IMG/VR virus record: IMGVR_UViG_3300010412_000015
Location: 1-59,727 of that record
Source of the DNA: a virus
Strand: one strand, 5' to 3'
Length of the DNA: 59,727 nt
Part shown: one piece after another, positions 49,695 through 57,695 of the stretch
How the letters are laid out: each line of letters opens with the position of its first letter
Position numbering within the stretch: position 1 is the stretch's first letter
Notes under the pieces: model-generated
Seen by the model: the letters and a program-made list of their open reading frames with translations, nothing else
What the model was told of the DNA's origin: nothing
Databases searched by the model: none
Translations under genes and position numbers: made by a program

Positions 49695-49988
49695 ATGGAC
49701 CACAAGGCGAGGACTCTGGTGGCGAAGGCTTTGAGAGACGCAGCGAACGTCCTGGAGGGGAGGGGTCCAACCCATCCCCAGGCCATCTTTCGCTTCGGCT
49801 CCAAACCAAACCAAGCCCCCGTCATGCAGTTCCTTCGCGAGTTCCTCCAGGAGTACGCGGCAGCGGGGAACGACCTCATGGAGGGCAAACACCCGGGTGA
49901 GCGGGTGGAGCGGTTGCAGAACCTGGCGACACGCATCAACATGGACCTCGATGAGTTGATCGCTGCCGTGGAGGCGCTGTATCCATGA
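49695..49988 (+). CDS. Leader-bearing small protein, 97 residues
   Basis: Clean leader: R6, V9-A10, L13-R14, A16-A17, VLEG (E21/G22), with D2. The mature part is about 75 residues: a short Pro/Gly/Phe segment then two helices (QFLREFLQEYAAAGNDLMEG, LATRINMDLDELIAAVEALY). Its small size makes it a good test case for leader cleavage. The stop overlaps the next start (ATGA). Confidence 0.75.
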   Translation: MDHKARTLVAKALRDAANVLEGRGPTHPQAIFRFGSKPNQAPVMQFLREFLQEYAAAGNDLMEGKHPGERVERLQNLATRINMDLDELIAAVEALYP

Positions 49989-50299
49989 CCCCCGAACAAG
50001 TAGTTGAGGCCCTCAGGGGCATGTCCAACAAGGACGTTCAGAAGGTAGCGGAGCTGGCAACCCGTTTGTTCACTCAGCGCGCCGACGACATCTACTCCGA
50101 GGACCCGGAGAACAACGGGCGCCCGGCCCAGCACTGGGCCGACATCGCAATGCTGTTCGAGCAGATCGCGTTGGTCGGCGAAGAGCCGGAAGACGACAAC
50201 CCCGTTGACGATCCGGAGCTTGAGCAGGAAACTCCCCGCCCTACCACGGTATCCCAGGCGATTGCCGCATCGGGACGAGATCCGTGGGGTGGGCGGTGA
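49985..50299 (+). CDS. Hypothetical protein, 104 residues
   Basis: ATG 49985 overlaps the leader gene. Helical first two-thirds (EQVVEALRGMSNKDVQKVAE, AQHWADIAMLFEQIALVGEE), then an acidic Pro-rich tail (PEDDNPVDDPELEQETPRP). The start MTPEQVVEALRGM is not the shared leader. No family recognised; co-translated with its neighbours. Confidence 0.5.
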   Translation: MTPEQVVEALRGMSNKDVQKVAELATRLFTQRADDIYSEDPENNGRPAQHWADIAMLFEQIALVGEEPEDDNPVDDPELEQETPRPTTVSQAIAASGRDPWGGR

Positions 50300-50302
50300 T
50301 GC

Positions 50303-51274
50303 GTGAAGCCTCTGTTCAAGACCCCATCGCAAGACAAGAACAAGTACCATGATGTGGATACCGTCGTCCTCGACGTGTCGTGGATGGCGAAGCGTCATGC
50401 CAACGCCCTCGGCAAACGGTTCCTGACTTCCGATGGCCGGATGAGCGGCCACGTCTACGGCGCGTTCAAGGACGTGAAGTCCCTCCTGGGCTCCCTGAGG
50501 CCCCGTAGGTTGGCGTTCGCCTACGACCGGGGGTACCAGTGGCGACTCGACCTCCTGCCGGACTACAAGGCGTCTCGGAGGCCCGTGAGCGGTACGCTGG
50601 ACGCCTTCTCGCCGACTCCGGACCTGGAGCGGATGTTCCGGACCTTCCCCGGCCTTCACCTCAGCTATGACGATGCTGAGGCAGATGACATGGCGGCCTG
50701 GATGGCTCTGAACCACGAGCGCAGCGGCGCCCTGGTCATCTACTCCAAGGACAAGGACCTCTGGCAGCTCGTGTCCGATGCCGATGAGGTCGCCTGCATG
50801 TTCCCGCACAAAGCTGAGCCGCGTGCCAAGAGCCAGCGGTTGTGGGTGCGCGAAGCCATCGTCGAGAAAGACTTCGGGGTGAAGCCTCAGCATCTGGCCA
50901 AGCTCAAGGCCCTGGCCGGCGACACCTCTGACATGATCAAGGGGCTCACAGGCGGCAAGAAGTCGGGCAAGAAGGAGGCGGTCAAAGCCTTCGCCATGGA
51001 CTCCAGCTCCGACGACTACTTCAACCCAGAGGTGGCTAACCCCAAGATCAACGCCGCCGACTTCCTGGTCCAGCCCTTGATGGATGAGCGGGATCGACTC
51101 CTGGCCAACTTCCAGGTGACCTCGCTACCCAACGCGGTCAAGCGCATCACTACCGAGCCCATCGAGAAGACTGAGGCCGATCTGGCCGGTGCTCTCGGCA
51201 TTATGGCCGAGTTCGAGTGCGACTCCTTGATGGCCCAGGTCGAGCCGTTGTTCAAGGAGCTGACAGCTCCCTGA
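50303..51274 (+). CDS. 5'-3' exonuclease (FEN/PIN family)
   Basis: 323 residues from GTG 50303. Acidic metal sites in order: TVVLDVSWMA (D24), LAFAYDRGYQWR (D75), the DDAEADDMAAW block (E126, D128, D129), VIYSKDKDLWQLV (D150, D152), and the helix-hairpin-helix-like LKALAGDTSDMIKGLTGGKK. This is the T4 RNase H / T5 exonuclease family plan. It would remove RNA primers or recess 5' ends in replication and recombination. It converges with the leftward PD-(D/E)XK gene, overlapping 23 bases. Confidence 0.9.
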   Translation: MKPLFKTPSQDKNKYHDVDTVVLDVSWMAKRHANALGKRFLTSDGRMSGHVYGAFKDVKSLLGSLRPRRLAFAYDRGYQWRLDLLPDYKASRRPVSGTLDAFSPTPDLERMFRTFPGLHLSYDDAEADDMAAWMALNHERSGALVIYSKDKDLWQLVSDADEVACMFPHKAEPRAKSQRLWVREAIVEKDFGVKPQHLAKLKALAGDTSDMIKGLTGGKKSGKKEAVKAFAMDSSSDDYFNPEVANPKINAADFLVQPLMDERDRLLANFQVTSLPNAVKRITTEPIEKTEADLAGALGIMAEFECDSLMAQVEPLFKELTAP

Positions 51275-51776
51275 GCTTGAAGGCGCAGGCTCGGGTCAAA
51301 GCCCAGCGTAGCCACAACTCGTCCTTCCATAGGTCACGGTGGGCCACGTAGAACTGGTCATGGATGGACCGGACGTGATCCCAGCGCCGGATCGAATCCC
51401 AGTGTTCGCGAGTCGAGGCCACCGGTAGGGCTATCATGCGTTGCGTGAACTGTGACACGCAAACATATATGTCTGCTGGCTTTTCCCGAGAATCTACCCC
51501 AGACACCGTGTCGATCATGATGTCGTCGAAGGGAAAGTCCTCTGGGCTCGTGAAGCGGGCGCCTCGGCTTTTGACTTCCAAGGTGTAGCCGTAGACAGTG
51601 ATGTCTACCTGGTCCTTGAAGTCCTTGGCTTCGGCGATGTTGTCGCGAACGATGAGGCGACCGATGCCAGCGTCGAGGCCCCAGCCCGTGATGCGCTTGT
51701 AGACGTACTCTTCCCACTTGCGGCCCTTGAGCAGCTCGGACTTGAAGAGTTCGTCGTTCTCAGACCAGGCAGGCAC
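51252..51776 (-). CDS. PD-(D/E)XK-type nuclease-like protein
   Basis: 174 residues from ATG 51776. After a helical start (ESELLKGRKWEEY-like residues LLKGRKWEEYVYKRI) the core reads FKDQVDITVYGYTLEVKSRG, giving D58 and E67-V-K69, the catalytic spacing of restriction-enzyme-like nucleases. The C-terminal part has KDELWLRWALTR. Phages use such proteins as recombination or host-DNA nucleases. Third gene of a leftward trio with a zinc ribbon and a secreted nuclease. Confidence 0.65.
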   Translation of the reverse strand: MPAWSENDELFKSELLKGRKWEEYVYKRITGWGLDAGIGRLIVRDNIAEAKDFKDQVDITVYGYTLEVKSRGARFTSPEDFPFDDIMIDTVSGVDSREKPADIYVCVSQFTQRMIALPVASTREHWDSIRRWDHVRSIHDQFYVAHRDLWKDELWLRWALTRACAFKLRELSAP

Positions 51777-51778
51777 GC

Positions 51779-51934
51779 CTACTTGACTACCACAGGACCC
51801 TGAATCTCACCACACTTCGGGCACGGGGCATCCCGGTCCAAAGTCTGTTCCCATCGGTGGCTACACTTCGGGCACCGGTACACGCCGATTGGAAGGTCTT
51901 GAAGGTAGGACGGAATCTTCTTCTGTTTTCCCAT
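51779..51934 (-). CDS. Small zinc-ribbon protein, 51 residues
   Basis: ATG 51934 overlaps the stop of the nuclease gene (TGATG on the minus strand) and the stop (51779) lies 2 bases before the next start. YRCPKCSHRWEQTLDRDAPC then PKCGEIQGP is a two-CxxC ribbon occupying most of the chain. Likely binds nucleic acid or a partner protein. Confidence 0.6.
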   Translation of the reverse strand: MGKQKKIPSYLQDLPIGVYRCPKCSHRWEQTLDRDAPCPKCGEIQGPVVVK

Positions 51935-52848
51935 CAGTCCTCTGGGCAAAGGGCCGCTGCGTTACAGGCGCAGCCTGGTTGTGTGGAACACGTCTTGTCG
52001 GTCGAGATACAGGCATCTCCGCACGCCTGCGAGGTCTTGCAGACCCGACAGCATTCGGCCTTCGGAGTACAGGGCTTCCCATTGTGGACGTGGGAGTGCT
52101 TCGAGACGAAGGTGTTCGAAACCCCCTGTAGCTCAGTGATCTTGCGGTCCCGCTCAAGCTCCCACTCGGTCGGCGGGTCTGCTTCGCTCCAGGCACGGTA
52201 CTGGACCATCTCCTCGTCGAGGAGCTTCAGGCCCCAGACCTTGGCCATGTAGAGGTAGGCGCGAGCGACCTCCCCGAGGACAGCATCTCGTGGCTCCGCT
52301 ACCGTGCTGTTCGTCTCGAAGTCACAGGCGCCATACTCCCGAGGCTCGCCAGCCACGGTGTCAAACTCCTTGTCCGAGCGGTCGGCGTTCAGCTCTCCGA
52401 TCGCCGGCCAGAGATTCTGGAGGTCCGCCTCCATGGCCTTGAACTCTGGGTCAACCTTCCGGCAACAGTTCCGTGAGGAGAGGAGCCCGCCTGAGCTAGT
52501 GCGGCACTCCTCGAACGCCTCGCGCTGCTCCCAGCACTTGCGGCCCTTGCCCATCCGGGCAGCGGGGACGATGTGCTCCCATTCGATGCGGACGGTCCTC
52601 AGGTTCACGTCGCCAGAGGACGTGAACATGTTCCTCGGCACGTAGCCGCACTTGTCGTCGGAGACGTTGCCCTCGGCATCGAAGTCACAGCCACAGTAGA
52701 AGGTCTCACGGTGTGGGGCCGTGACCTCCATTGCCCGCTTCTTCGCCGTGGTGAACGAAGTGGTCGTGGGCCTGACCTCAGAGGCGACCACGGTGACCGC
52801 AACAAGGGAGGCAGCGATCACCGTGAGGACGATAGGTTCGAGCTTCAT
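51934..52848 (-). CDS. Secreted EndA/endonuclease I-type DNase
   Basis: 304 residues. An N-terminal signal or anchor segment PIVLTVIAASLVAVTVVA is followed by the EndA core: RIEWEHIVPAARMG (E91-H92) and DLQNLWPAIGELNADRSDKE (N145 region), the His-Glu-Asn layout of endonuclease I. A Cys-rich tail (AECCRVCKTSQACGDACIST, then CSTQPGCACNA) resembles disulfide tails of bacterial secreted proteins. The product should act outside the cytoplasm, unusual for a phage DNase; degrading incoming competitor DNA or extracellular DNA is possible. Divergent from the leader gene at 52891 over 42 bases. Confidence 0.85.
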   Translation of the reverse strand: MKLEPIVLTVIAASLVAVTVVASEVRPTTTSFTTAKKRAMEVTAPHRETFYCGCDFDAEGNVSDDKCGYVPRNMFTSSGDVNLRTVRIEWEHIVPAARMGKGRKCWEQREAFEECRTSSGGLLSSRNCCRKVDPEFKAMEADLQNLWPAIGELNADRSDKEFDTVAGEPREYGACDFETNSTVAEPRDAVLGEVARAYLYMAKVWGLKLLDEEMVQYRAWSEADPPTEWELERDRKITELQGVSNTFVSKHSHVHNGKPCTPKAECCRVCKTSQACGDACISTDKTCSTQPGCACNAAALCPED

Positions 52849-52890
52849 CTCCTAAGAGTGCATACTTGGGGTGTAGGAGAGAGGAAGCCG

Positions 52891-53514
52891 ATGAACGCTG
52901 ACGCCCGCGCAAAGGTCGCACAGACACTCCGAATCGCTGCCCGCTCCCTTCTTCAGGGTATGGCCTACGATCCAGACAGTGCGGCCGACCGAGCTGAACT
53001 GGCCAGCCAGCTCAAACAGAAGCTCGGAGCTATCGGCTTCGTCGAGTCCACTCGACGCACCCGTGACCCAGGCCGTCACTACAAGCGGCATGAGGCCGGT
53101 GGGTACAAGGGCAAGGAGCTGGTCCTGGTCTTTCGCCACCGCAAGGACCCGGGCCTGGTCATCAACATCTTCACCTCCATCGTGGAGGGCGGCGTCCGCA
53201 CCAAGGGCGCCGACGCCATTCGCATCTGTACCGAGTACGAGACCAAGGCTCTTCGCGAGGACAAGGAGGAGGGCGCCTATTCCACTCAGAACCTCGTGTT
53301 CCAGCGTCCTCTCCAGAAGGGGCAGGAGCTGAGCCAGTGCCTCATCCAGCGGCGCGGAGCCTCGGTGGATGACATCGTGGAACGTGTCGTGGAACGTGCC
53401 CGCGCAGCCTACCGGGCGCTGAACCTGGTGAAGCGATGCACTCGCTGTCAGGCGCCGATGGCCCTGTCCAAGCAGGGCAAGGAATACTGCGCTGAGACCT
53501 GCTGGAAGAGGTAA
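52891..53514 (+). CDS. Leader-bearing protein with C-terminal zinc finger
   Basis: 207 residues from ATG 52891. Leader: R6, V9-A10, L13-R14, A16-A17, then SLLQG at the junction instead of a Glu. Body: RHYKRHEAGGYKGKELVLVF, VINIFTSIVEGGVRTKGADA and a terminal zinc finger (RCTRCQAPMALSKQGKEYC with a following C). Basic overall, so nucleic-acid contact is plausible. Opens a rightward run after the divergent gap. Confidence 0.75.
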   Translation: MNADARAKVAQTLRIAARSLLQGMAYDPDSAADRAELASQLKQKLGAIGFVESTRRTRDPGRHYKRHEAGGYKGKELVLVFRHRKDPGLVINIFTSIVEGGVRTKGADAIRICTEYETKALREDKEEGAYSTQNLVFQRPLQKGQELSQCLIQRRGASVDDIVERVVERARAAYRALNLVKRCTRCQAPMALSKQGKEYCAETCWKR

Positions 53515-53517
53515 GCC

Positions 53518-54294
53518 GTGGCCTTCGCCGACTACGACATCGGGTACAGCTTCTACAACGCCAGCTACATGGAGAATGCCCCGAACGGGACCGCTCGTCT
53601 CAACGCGAGCGTTACTCCGAACCCGTTGACGACAACCGGGGCGTACTGCCGCGAGTTCCGGCACGTTGTCACGGCCGCTGCGTTCACCCGCGCCAGTGAG
53701 TTCAAGGCCGAGATCAGTGCGGCAGTGGCGGGAGGCAACTTCGTCAATACCCCAAGCACTGTTGCCCTCTCCTTGCGTGCTCGGGTCCGCATGAACTTCC
53801 AGAGCGGGACGTACTCGAATACGATCACGAACCCGCTGGTCAGCTTGTTCGCCTTCGCCCCGCCTATCGGCACTGATGCCAACTTCGGTGGGGGCTACGA
53901 GCTGGCGCTCCAGCAGGACACGTCCACGACAGTGAGGCTTGCAATCCGGGCCTCGACTGGCGGGCTGTCCCGCGCTACCGGCGCGGCAGCTCAGGCGGCT
54001 TCGGCCCACCGGGTGACGTGCTCAGGATCGTACACCTTCAACACCTGGTATCACATCCGAATGGACGTGGTGCCCAATGGGACCTCGCAAAAAACCATCA
54101 CCGCGTTCACTTCCGCTGATGAAGGAGTGACCTGGGATCAGGTCGGCTCCTACACGGTCACCAGCGCGGACTCTGGCATCTGGTCTTCAACTGGTCGGTG
54201 CGGTTTCTCGTCCTATCTCGCTACTTCCTCAAGTAGCGCTATCACCCATCGACACTATGTCGATGACTTCCAAGCGTACTCCGTGGCGGTATGA
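53518..54294 (+). CDS. Putative virion surface protein
   Basis: 258 residues from GTG 53518, three bases after the leader gene, with agaggtaag upstream. Beta-rich, Thr/Ser/Asn-rich and Lys-poor (VTPNPLTTTGAYCREFRHVV, ALSLRARVRMNFQSGTYSNT, SYTFNTWYHIRMDVVPNGTS). The layout resembles lectin-like or jelly-roll phage surface domains. The end overlaps the next start (ATGA). Confidence 0.6.
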   Translation: MAFADYDIGYSFYNASYMENAPNGTARLNASVTPNPLTTTGAYCREFRHVVTAAAFTRASEFKAEISAAVAGGNFVNTPSTVALSLRARVRMNFQSGTYSNTITNPLVSLFAFAPPIGTDANFGGGYELALQQDTSTTVRLAIRASTGGLSRATGAAAQAASAHRVTCSGSYTFNTWYHIRMDVVPNGTSQKTITAFTSADEGVTWDQVGSYTVTSADSGIWSSTGRCGFSSYLATSSSSAITHRHYVDDFQAYSVAV

Positions 54295-54617
54295 TCGTAG
54301 GGCTCTTGATTGCACTGATGGTCCCCGGCCCCATGGCCCCGGGCTGGGACGCCGCGATGTGCTTGCCTGGTAGGTCTGACCCTCCCCGCTACTACTTCTC
54401 GGCCTGCGAGCCTCGTGCAGTTGACTGGGAAGGCTTCTGCTCTCGCTTTGGAACACGCTTCTCGGTGAGGACTGGGCTCAAGACCTCCAAAGAGGAGTGC
54501 CTTGATGCGGTGCGCCAAAACCATCCCAACATGAGGCGGTATCGCGACCGGAAGCAACCGCTCATCTGCGACTTCAACATCGAAGGTCCGTTGCCATCTT
54601 TCTGCTATGGCCCTTGA
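54291..54617 (+). CDS. Small Cys-containing, possibly exported protein
   Basis: 108 residues. Short hydrophobic start MIVGLLIALMVPGPMAPGW lacks the usual basic N-terminus, so export is uncertain. The rest has six Cys (MCLPGRSD, FSACEPR, EGFCSRF, EECLDA, LICDF, SFCYG), suggesting disulfides in an oxidising compartment. Overlaps both neighbours. No family recognised. Confidence 0.55.
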   Translation: MIVGLLIALMVPGPMAPGWDAAMCLPGRSDPPRYYFSACEPRAVDWEGFCSRFGTRFSVRTGLKTSKEECLDAVRQNHPNMRRYRDRKQPLICDFNIEGPLPSFCYGP

Positions 54618-54861
54618 CCTCAACAATCGGTTCCAGCATCAGCCCTGGTACATCCGTCTCTGGCGACGACGGCATCTCATTCCAGTGCCCTTCCTGGCTC
54701 TTCGCGGATGGATTCGCTGCTGGGGCCTCCCGGACAACGAGTTCCGGATCATGTGGCGAATAGCGATGGGAGACGCTTGCTTCAAGATGCAGTGGTTCTA
54801 CACCCAGGAAGAGGTTATGAACCAACTCCGCCCTCGGAAAAGCGGAGAACCCCCCTCGTAA
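54607..54861 (+). CDS. Small Trp/Arg-rich protein
   Basis: 84 residues; ATG 54607 lies inside the end of the previous gene (11-base overlap). NRFQHQPWYIRLWRRRHLIP and ALRGWIRCWGLPDNEFRIMW are Trp- and Arg-rich, suggesting membrane-surface or nucleic-acid contact. No family recognised. A 121-base gap without recognised signal follows before a convergent gene. Confidence 0.5.
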   Translation: MALDLNNRFQHQPWYIRLWRRRHLIPVPFLALRGWIRCWGLPDNEFRIMWRIAMGDACFKMQWFYTQEEVMNQLRPRKSGEPPS

Positions 54862-54982
54862 GCTCCGCAACTCAGGTCCGGGTGTTCGAGTGGCCTGAGC
54901 GCCCAGGCCCCACGCCTTTCCTGATGGCTACTCCCGGCTCGACGGCCTGCTTCAGCCGGTTGTGACCAAGGGGGTTCCCCGA

Positions 54983-55984
54983 TCAAGAGTCACCATTCGT
55001 CAGACCGAGGCGGCGAAGTTCCTTTCGCCCGAGCTGGCGGCGCTTCGCACCCACAGGGCAGTACACCTTGAGGGTCCCGTACTTCGCCTTCACCTGGTTG
55101 AGGTCGGGCGGGACGTGGCCCTTGGACCAGCGGCCACCGGTGGATTCCGTACCACCCACACGACCGAAGAAGTGGTCCTCGGGGCCGTACTCCAGGTTCA
55201 CGCGCTCGGGAACGACCTCCTTGTCGCGGTAGAGGCGGGGCGGCACGGTGGTCCGCTTGGTCACTTCTCCACGTTCGCCCCACTTCACTCCCTTGGGCAG
55301 GGGGACGATCTCCAGCTCGTACCAGATGCCGTCCTCCTTCACGAAGTGGCGGTATCCCTCCTGGTGGGCCTTCTTCTGGACCTTGCTGGCAGGCCAGAAG
55401 CTCTTGCCTTCGGGCAGCCGCTTATCCCTGGTGTCCCAGAGGATACCGGTCACCGGGTGGATGAAGAACCGAGGCCACTGGTTGCGGGTGTACGGCTTCC
55501 ACCCCTGACGGCCGTTGATCCGGAACTGGTCGTAGTAGCGGAGGCGGGCCTTGTCCCGCTGAACGTGCTCAGGCGAGTGGTGGTAGCCCTGGTAGGGCAT
55601 ACGCCGGTGAGCCTCGACCAGGGTCCCGCAGTCCGCGACCTTGACGTTGCGGTCCACGTACTGCCAGAGATGCTGCATGATGTGCATCTGGACAGTGTTG
55701 TTGGGGCTCAGATTCTCGCGGATCTCCGAGTAGACCTTCGACCAGGGCTGGCCAACCCGACTCTCCAAGAAGCGCTGCAACGGGTTCAGAAACTCATTCA
55801 GCTCCTTGGCGTACCAGCCGTAGTTGCGGTGCCCGCTCATCGGCTCCCGCTTCGGAGCCTCCTCGGGGCTCTGGTGGAACCGCTCGCGGGAGCGGCGCCG
55901 GTGCTGGCGCTTGAGCTTACGGGCGCCATCGCCGCCATTGATGCGCCCGTCCTCGACGAGCACCTTAGCCATGTCCTTGCGCAT
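54983..55984 (-). CDS. Conserved hypothetical protein, likely bacterial-derived
   Basis: 333 residues from ATG 55984. The stretch NEFLNPLQRFLESRVGQPWS, then KVYSEIRENLSPNNTVQMHI and QHLWQYV resembles a family of unknown function I associate with myxobacterial and planctomycete chromosomes; I cannot verify that here. The rest has WPRFFIHPVTGILWDTRDKR and basic patches, and no catalytic motif is evident. It stands alone on the minus strand with its own promoter and a tandem palindrome just upstream, unlike its neighbours, which suggests an acquired, self-regulated cassette. Confidence 0.65.
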   Translation of the reverse strand: MRKDMAKVLVEDGRINGGDGARKLKRQHRRRSRERFHQSPEEAPKREPMSGHRNYGWYAKELNEFLNPLQRFLESRVGQPWSKVYSEIRENLSPNNTVQMHIMQHLWQYVDRNVKVADCGTLVEAHRRMPYQGYHHSPEHVQRDKARLRYYDQFRINGRQGWKPYTRNQWPRFFIHPVTGILWDTRDKRLPEGKSFWPASKVQKKAHQEGYRHFVKEDGIWYELEIVPLPKGVKWGERGEVTKRTTVPPRLYRDKEVVPERVNLEYGPEDHFFGRVGGTESTGGRWSKGHVPPDLNQVKAKYGTLKVYCPVGAKRRQLGRKELRRLGLTNGDS

Positions 55985-56023
55985 GACGAAACCTTCCGGC
56001 TCGCCCGCTGCGCGCACGAAGGC

Positions 56024-56046
56024 AGTGCTAGCACCGTGCTAGCACT
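56024..56046. promoter_or_regulatory. Tandem palindromic operator-like site
   Basis: Two copies of the self-complementary decamer GTGCTAGCAC (56025-56034 and 56036-56045) separated by one C, flanked by A and T so the whole 23 bases is also an inverted repeat. It lies 40-62 bases upstream of the 55984 start codon, within the transcript or promoter of that gene. Typical of a dimeric repressor site. Confidence 0.6.
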
Positions 56047-56165
56047 CGCCTTCCTGCTTGTTCTGACGCAGGAAGCGAACCTAGTTCTCTGGCTCAGGGC
56101 CAGAGCTGCTTGTCCTGCTTCGTTCAGTCGTCAGAGCGAACATGTCGCCTCCTCGTTTCCGGCAC

Positions 56166-56193
56166 CCTATGACCTGGTTTGTTTGGGTGTCAA
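56166..56193 (-). promoter_or_regulatory. Candidate promoter for the 55984 gene
   Basis: Minus strand TTGACA (56193-56188), 16 bases, CATAGG (56171-56166). The -35 is a perfect consensus and the -10 is poor. It would give a leader of roughly 180 bases containing the tandem palindrome. The 56018-56271 gap holds this, the palindrome and no gene. Confidence 0.45.
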
Positions 56194-56271
56194 GCACAGG
56201 TCACTTCGCATCCTAGCTACAGGATACGGCTTCATGCCTTCGGCCGCCGGTCTTTGCAGGAGACGCCAATC

Positions 56272-57036
56272 ATGAATCGCACAGAGAAGATGGCCATCGC
56301 TCAGGTTCTGCTCAAGGCCGCTGCTGCCCTGGAGGCCATGGACAACAAGCCTGGGCAGAAGATCAAGGCAGCTCTGTCCGAGGGCGAGTTCTGGCGCATC
56401 GTCGATCAGATCGGCTGGGGCACCAAGACCACCGACTACAAGAAGATCAAGAAGGCTCTCATGACGAAGTTCTCGCCCGAGGAGGCTGAGGAGTTCAGCG
56501 ACATGAAGAGCATGTTCGAGGGCAAGCTCTACCAGCGTCTCAAGCAGAAGACCGACATCTGGCTCGGTGGTGACAGCGGCAGCGACTTCATCGCCCACAT
56601 CGTCGGACTCGGCAAGGACGAGTACGAGAAGGTGATGCAGCATCCCACCTATGCCGAGGAGCGGTACAACAGAGGCGACTTCGTGGAGTCATTCGACTAC
56701 GCCGTCCCCTTCAAGTCCGACTACCAGTACCTGATGGCTGACAAGTACATCGAGCGGGCCAAGCGCCTTCTCGATGAGAACTATCCACTCGACAAGGAGA
56801 GCGACGAGCTGAACCGCTGGCGAAACCCGATTCGGGAACCCGAGTCGCCCCAGGGTCAGCGCAACATGAAGATCGTCCGCCAAGCCCTCCAGAAGCTGGC
56901 CCGTGGCGATGTTGATGGTTTCCGCCGCTTCGAGCAGCAGGTCCGCAAGGCAGCCGGGGAGCTGGAGGATGAGATCGGCTCCAACAGGTGGGCTGTCTGG
57001 AACATCTACACTGACATGTCCGATTACATGGACTGA
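56272..57036 (+). CDS. Leader-bearing DUF4240-like protein
   Basis: 254 residues from ATG 56272 (caggaga upstream). Leader: K6, I9-A10, L13, A16-A18, then ALEA (E21/A22). Residues about 38-125 match the outline of DUF4240: EGEFWRIVDQIGW, a helical stretch, then EEAEEFSDMKSMFEGKLYQR and DIWLGGDSGSDFIAHIVGLG. DUF4240 is found in bacterial toxin-like and immunity contexts, and its biochemical role is not settled. A helical C-terminus (QNMKIVRQALQKLARG-like; residues MKIVRQALQKLARGDVDGF) follows. Head packaging is inferred from the leader. Confidence 0.75.
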   Translation: MNRTEKMAIAQVLLKAAAALEAMDNKPGQKIKAALSEGEFWRIVDQIGWGTKTTDYKKIKKALMTKFSPEEAEEFSDMKSMFEGKLYQRLKQKTDIWLGGDSGSDFIAHIVGLGKDEYEKVMQHPTYAEERYNRGDFVESFDYAVPFKSDYQYLMADKYIERAKRLLDENYPLDKESDELNRWRNPIREPESPQGQRNMKIVRQALQKLARGDVDGFRRFEQQVRKAAGELEDEIGSNRWAVWNIYTDMSDYMD

Positions 57037-57093
57037 GGGTCAGAGTACACACGTCCAACGCATCCTGATTCAAGGATACACCGAGGAGAATCC

Positions 57094-57612
57094 ATGGCCC
57101 TCTACACCGTGACCAACCTGACCAATGGGACCGTCATCCCGCCCCCGCCCTTCGGTCGTACCCTCGGCCCGCACCAGCGGGTCCAGCTCTCGGCCAAGGT
57201 GGCTGACGCTGAGAACGACGCCGTTCAGGCGGCCATCAACAAGGGCCTCATCTCGGTCACCTCCGCCAACGACCCCAACTTCTCTGACGCCATCGAGGGC
57301 GGAGCCACCGGTGCGGCTGGCCTGAGCCCCGGGGATGTCGGGACCTCGGCACTGGCCAACGGAGCCGTCCTGGCCGCAAAGGCGGCGGTCTTCGTCTCCA
57401 CCGAGCAGGCAGCCACCGGTGCCCCTCAGAACGTCGCTCATGGTCTGGGCGCGGTTCCTTCGCTCGTTCTCGTCGTCCCCACCGATGGGCATGACGGTGC
57501 GGGCTCGCCCGGAACCCAAATGCCGGACATCGCTGAGGGCGCGCACGATGCCACCAACGTGGTTGTGACCGTGACCGCCGGGGCGAGCTTCAAGGTCCTC
57601 GCCTGGGCCTGA
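57094..57612 (+). CDS. Virion protein, paralogue A of a tandem pair
   Basis: 172 residues from ATG 57094 (gaggagaa upstream). The N-terminal 55 residues (YTVTNLTNGTVIPPPPFGRT, AAINKGLISVT) align by eye with the next gene's start, then a Gly/Ala linker and a beta-rich C-terminus (SLVLVVPTDGHDG, NVVVTVTAGASFKVLAWA). Such small beta proteins often decorate heads or tail tubes. It ends 83 bases before its paralogue. Confidence 0.65.
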   Translation: MALYTVTNLTNGTVIPPPPFGRTLGPHQRVQLSAKVADAENDAVQAAINKGLISVTSANDPNFSDAIEGGATGAAGLSPGDVGTSALANGAVLAAKAAVFVSTEQAATGAPQNVAHGLGAVPSLVLVVPTDGHDGAGSPGTQMPDIAEGAHDATNVVVTVTAGASFKVLAWA

Positions 57613-57695
57613 TGTCCCACCCCTAACGGGGAGTCGATCCAGTCATACTGGATTGGGCACATACTGAATCAAACCCCTCCAACGGAGACAAGGAC

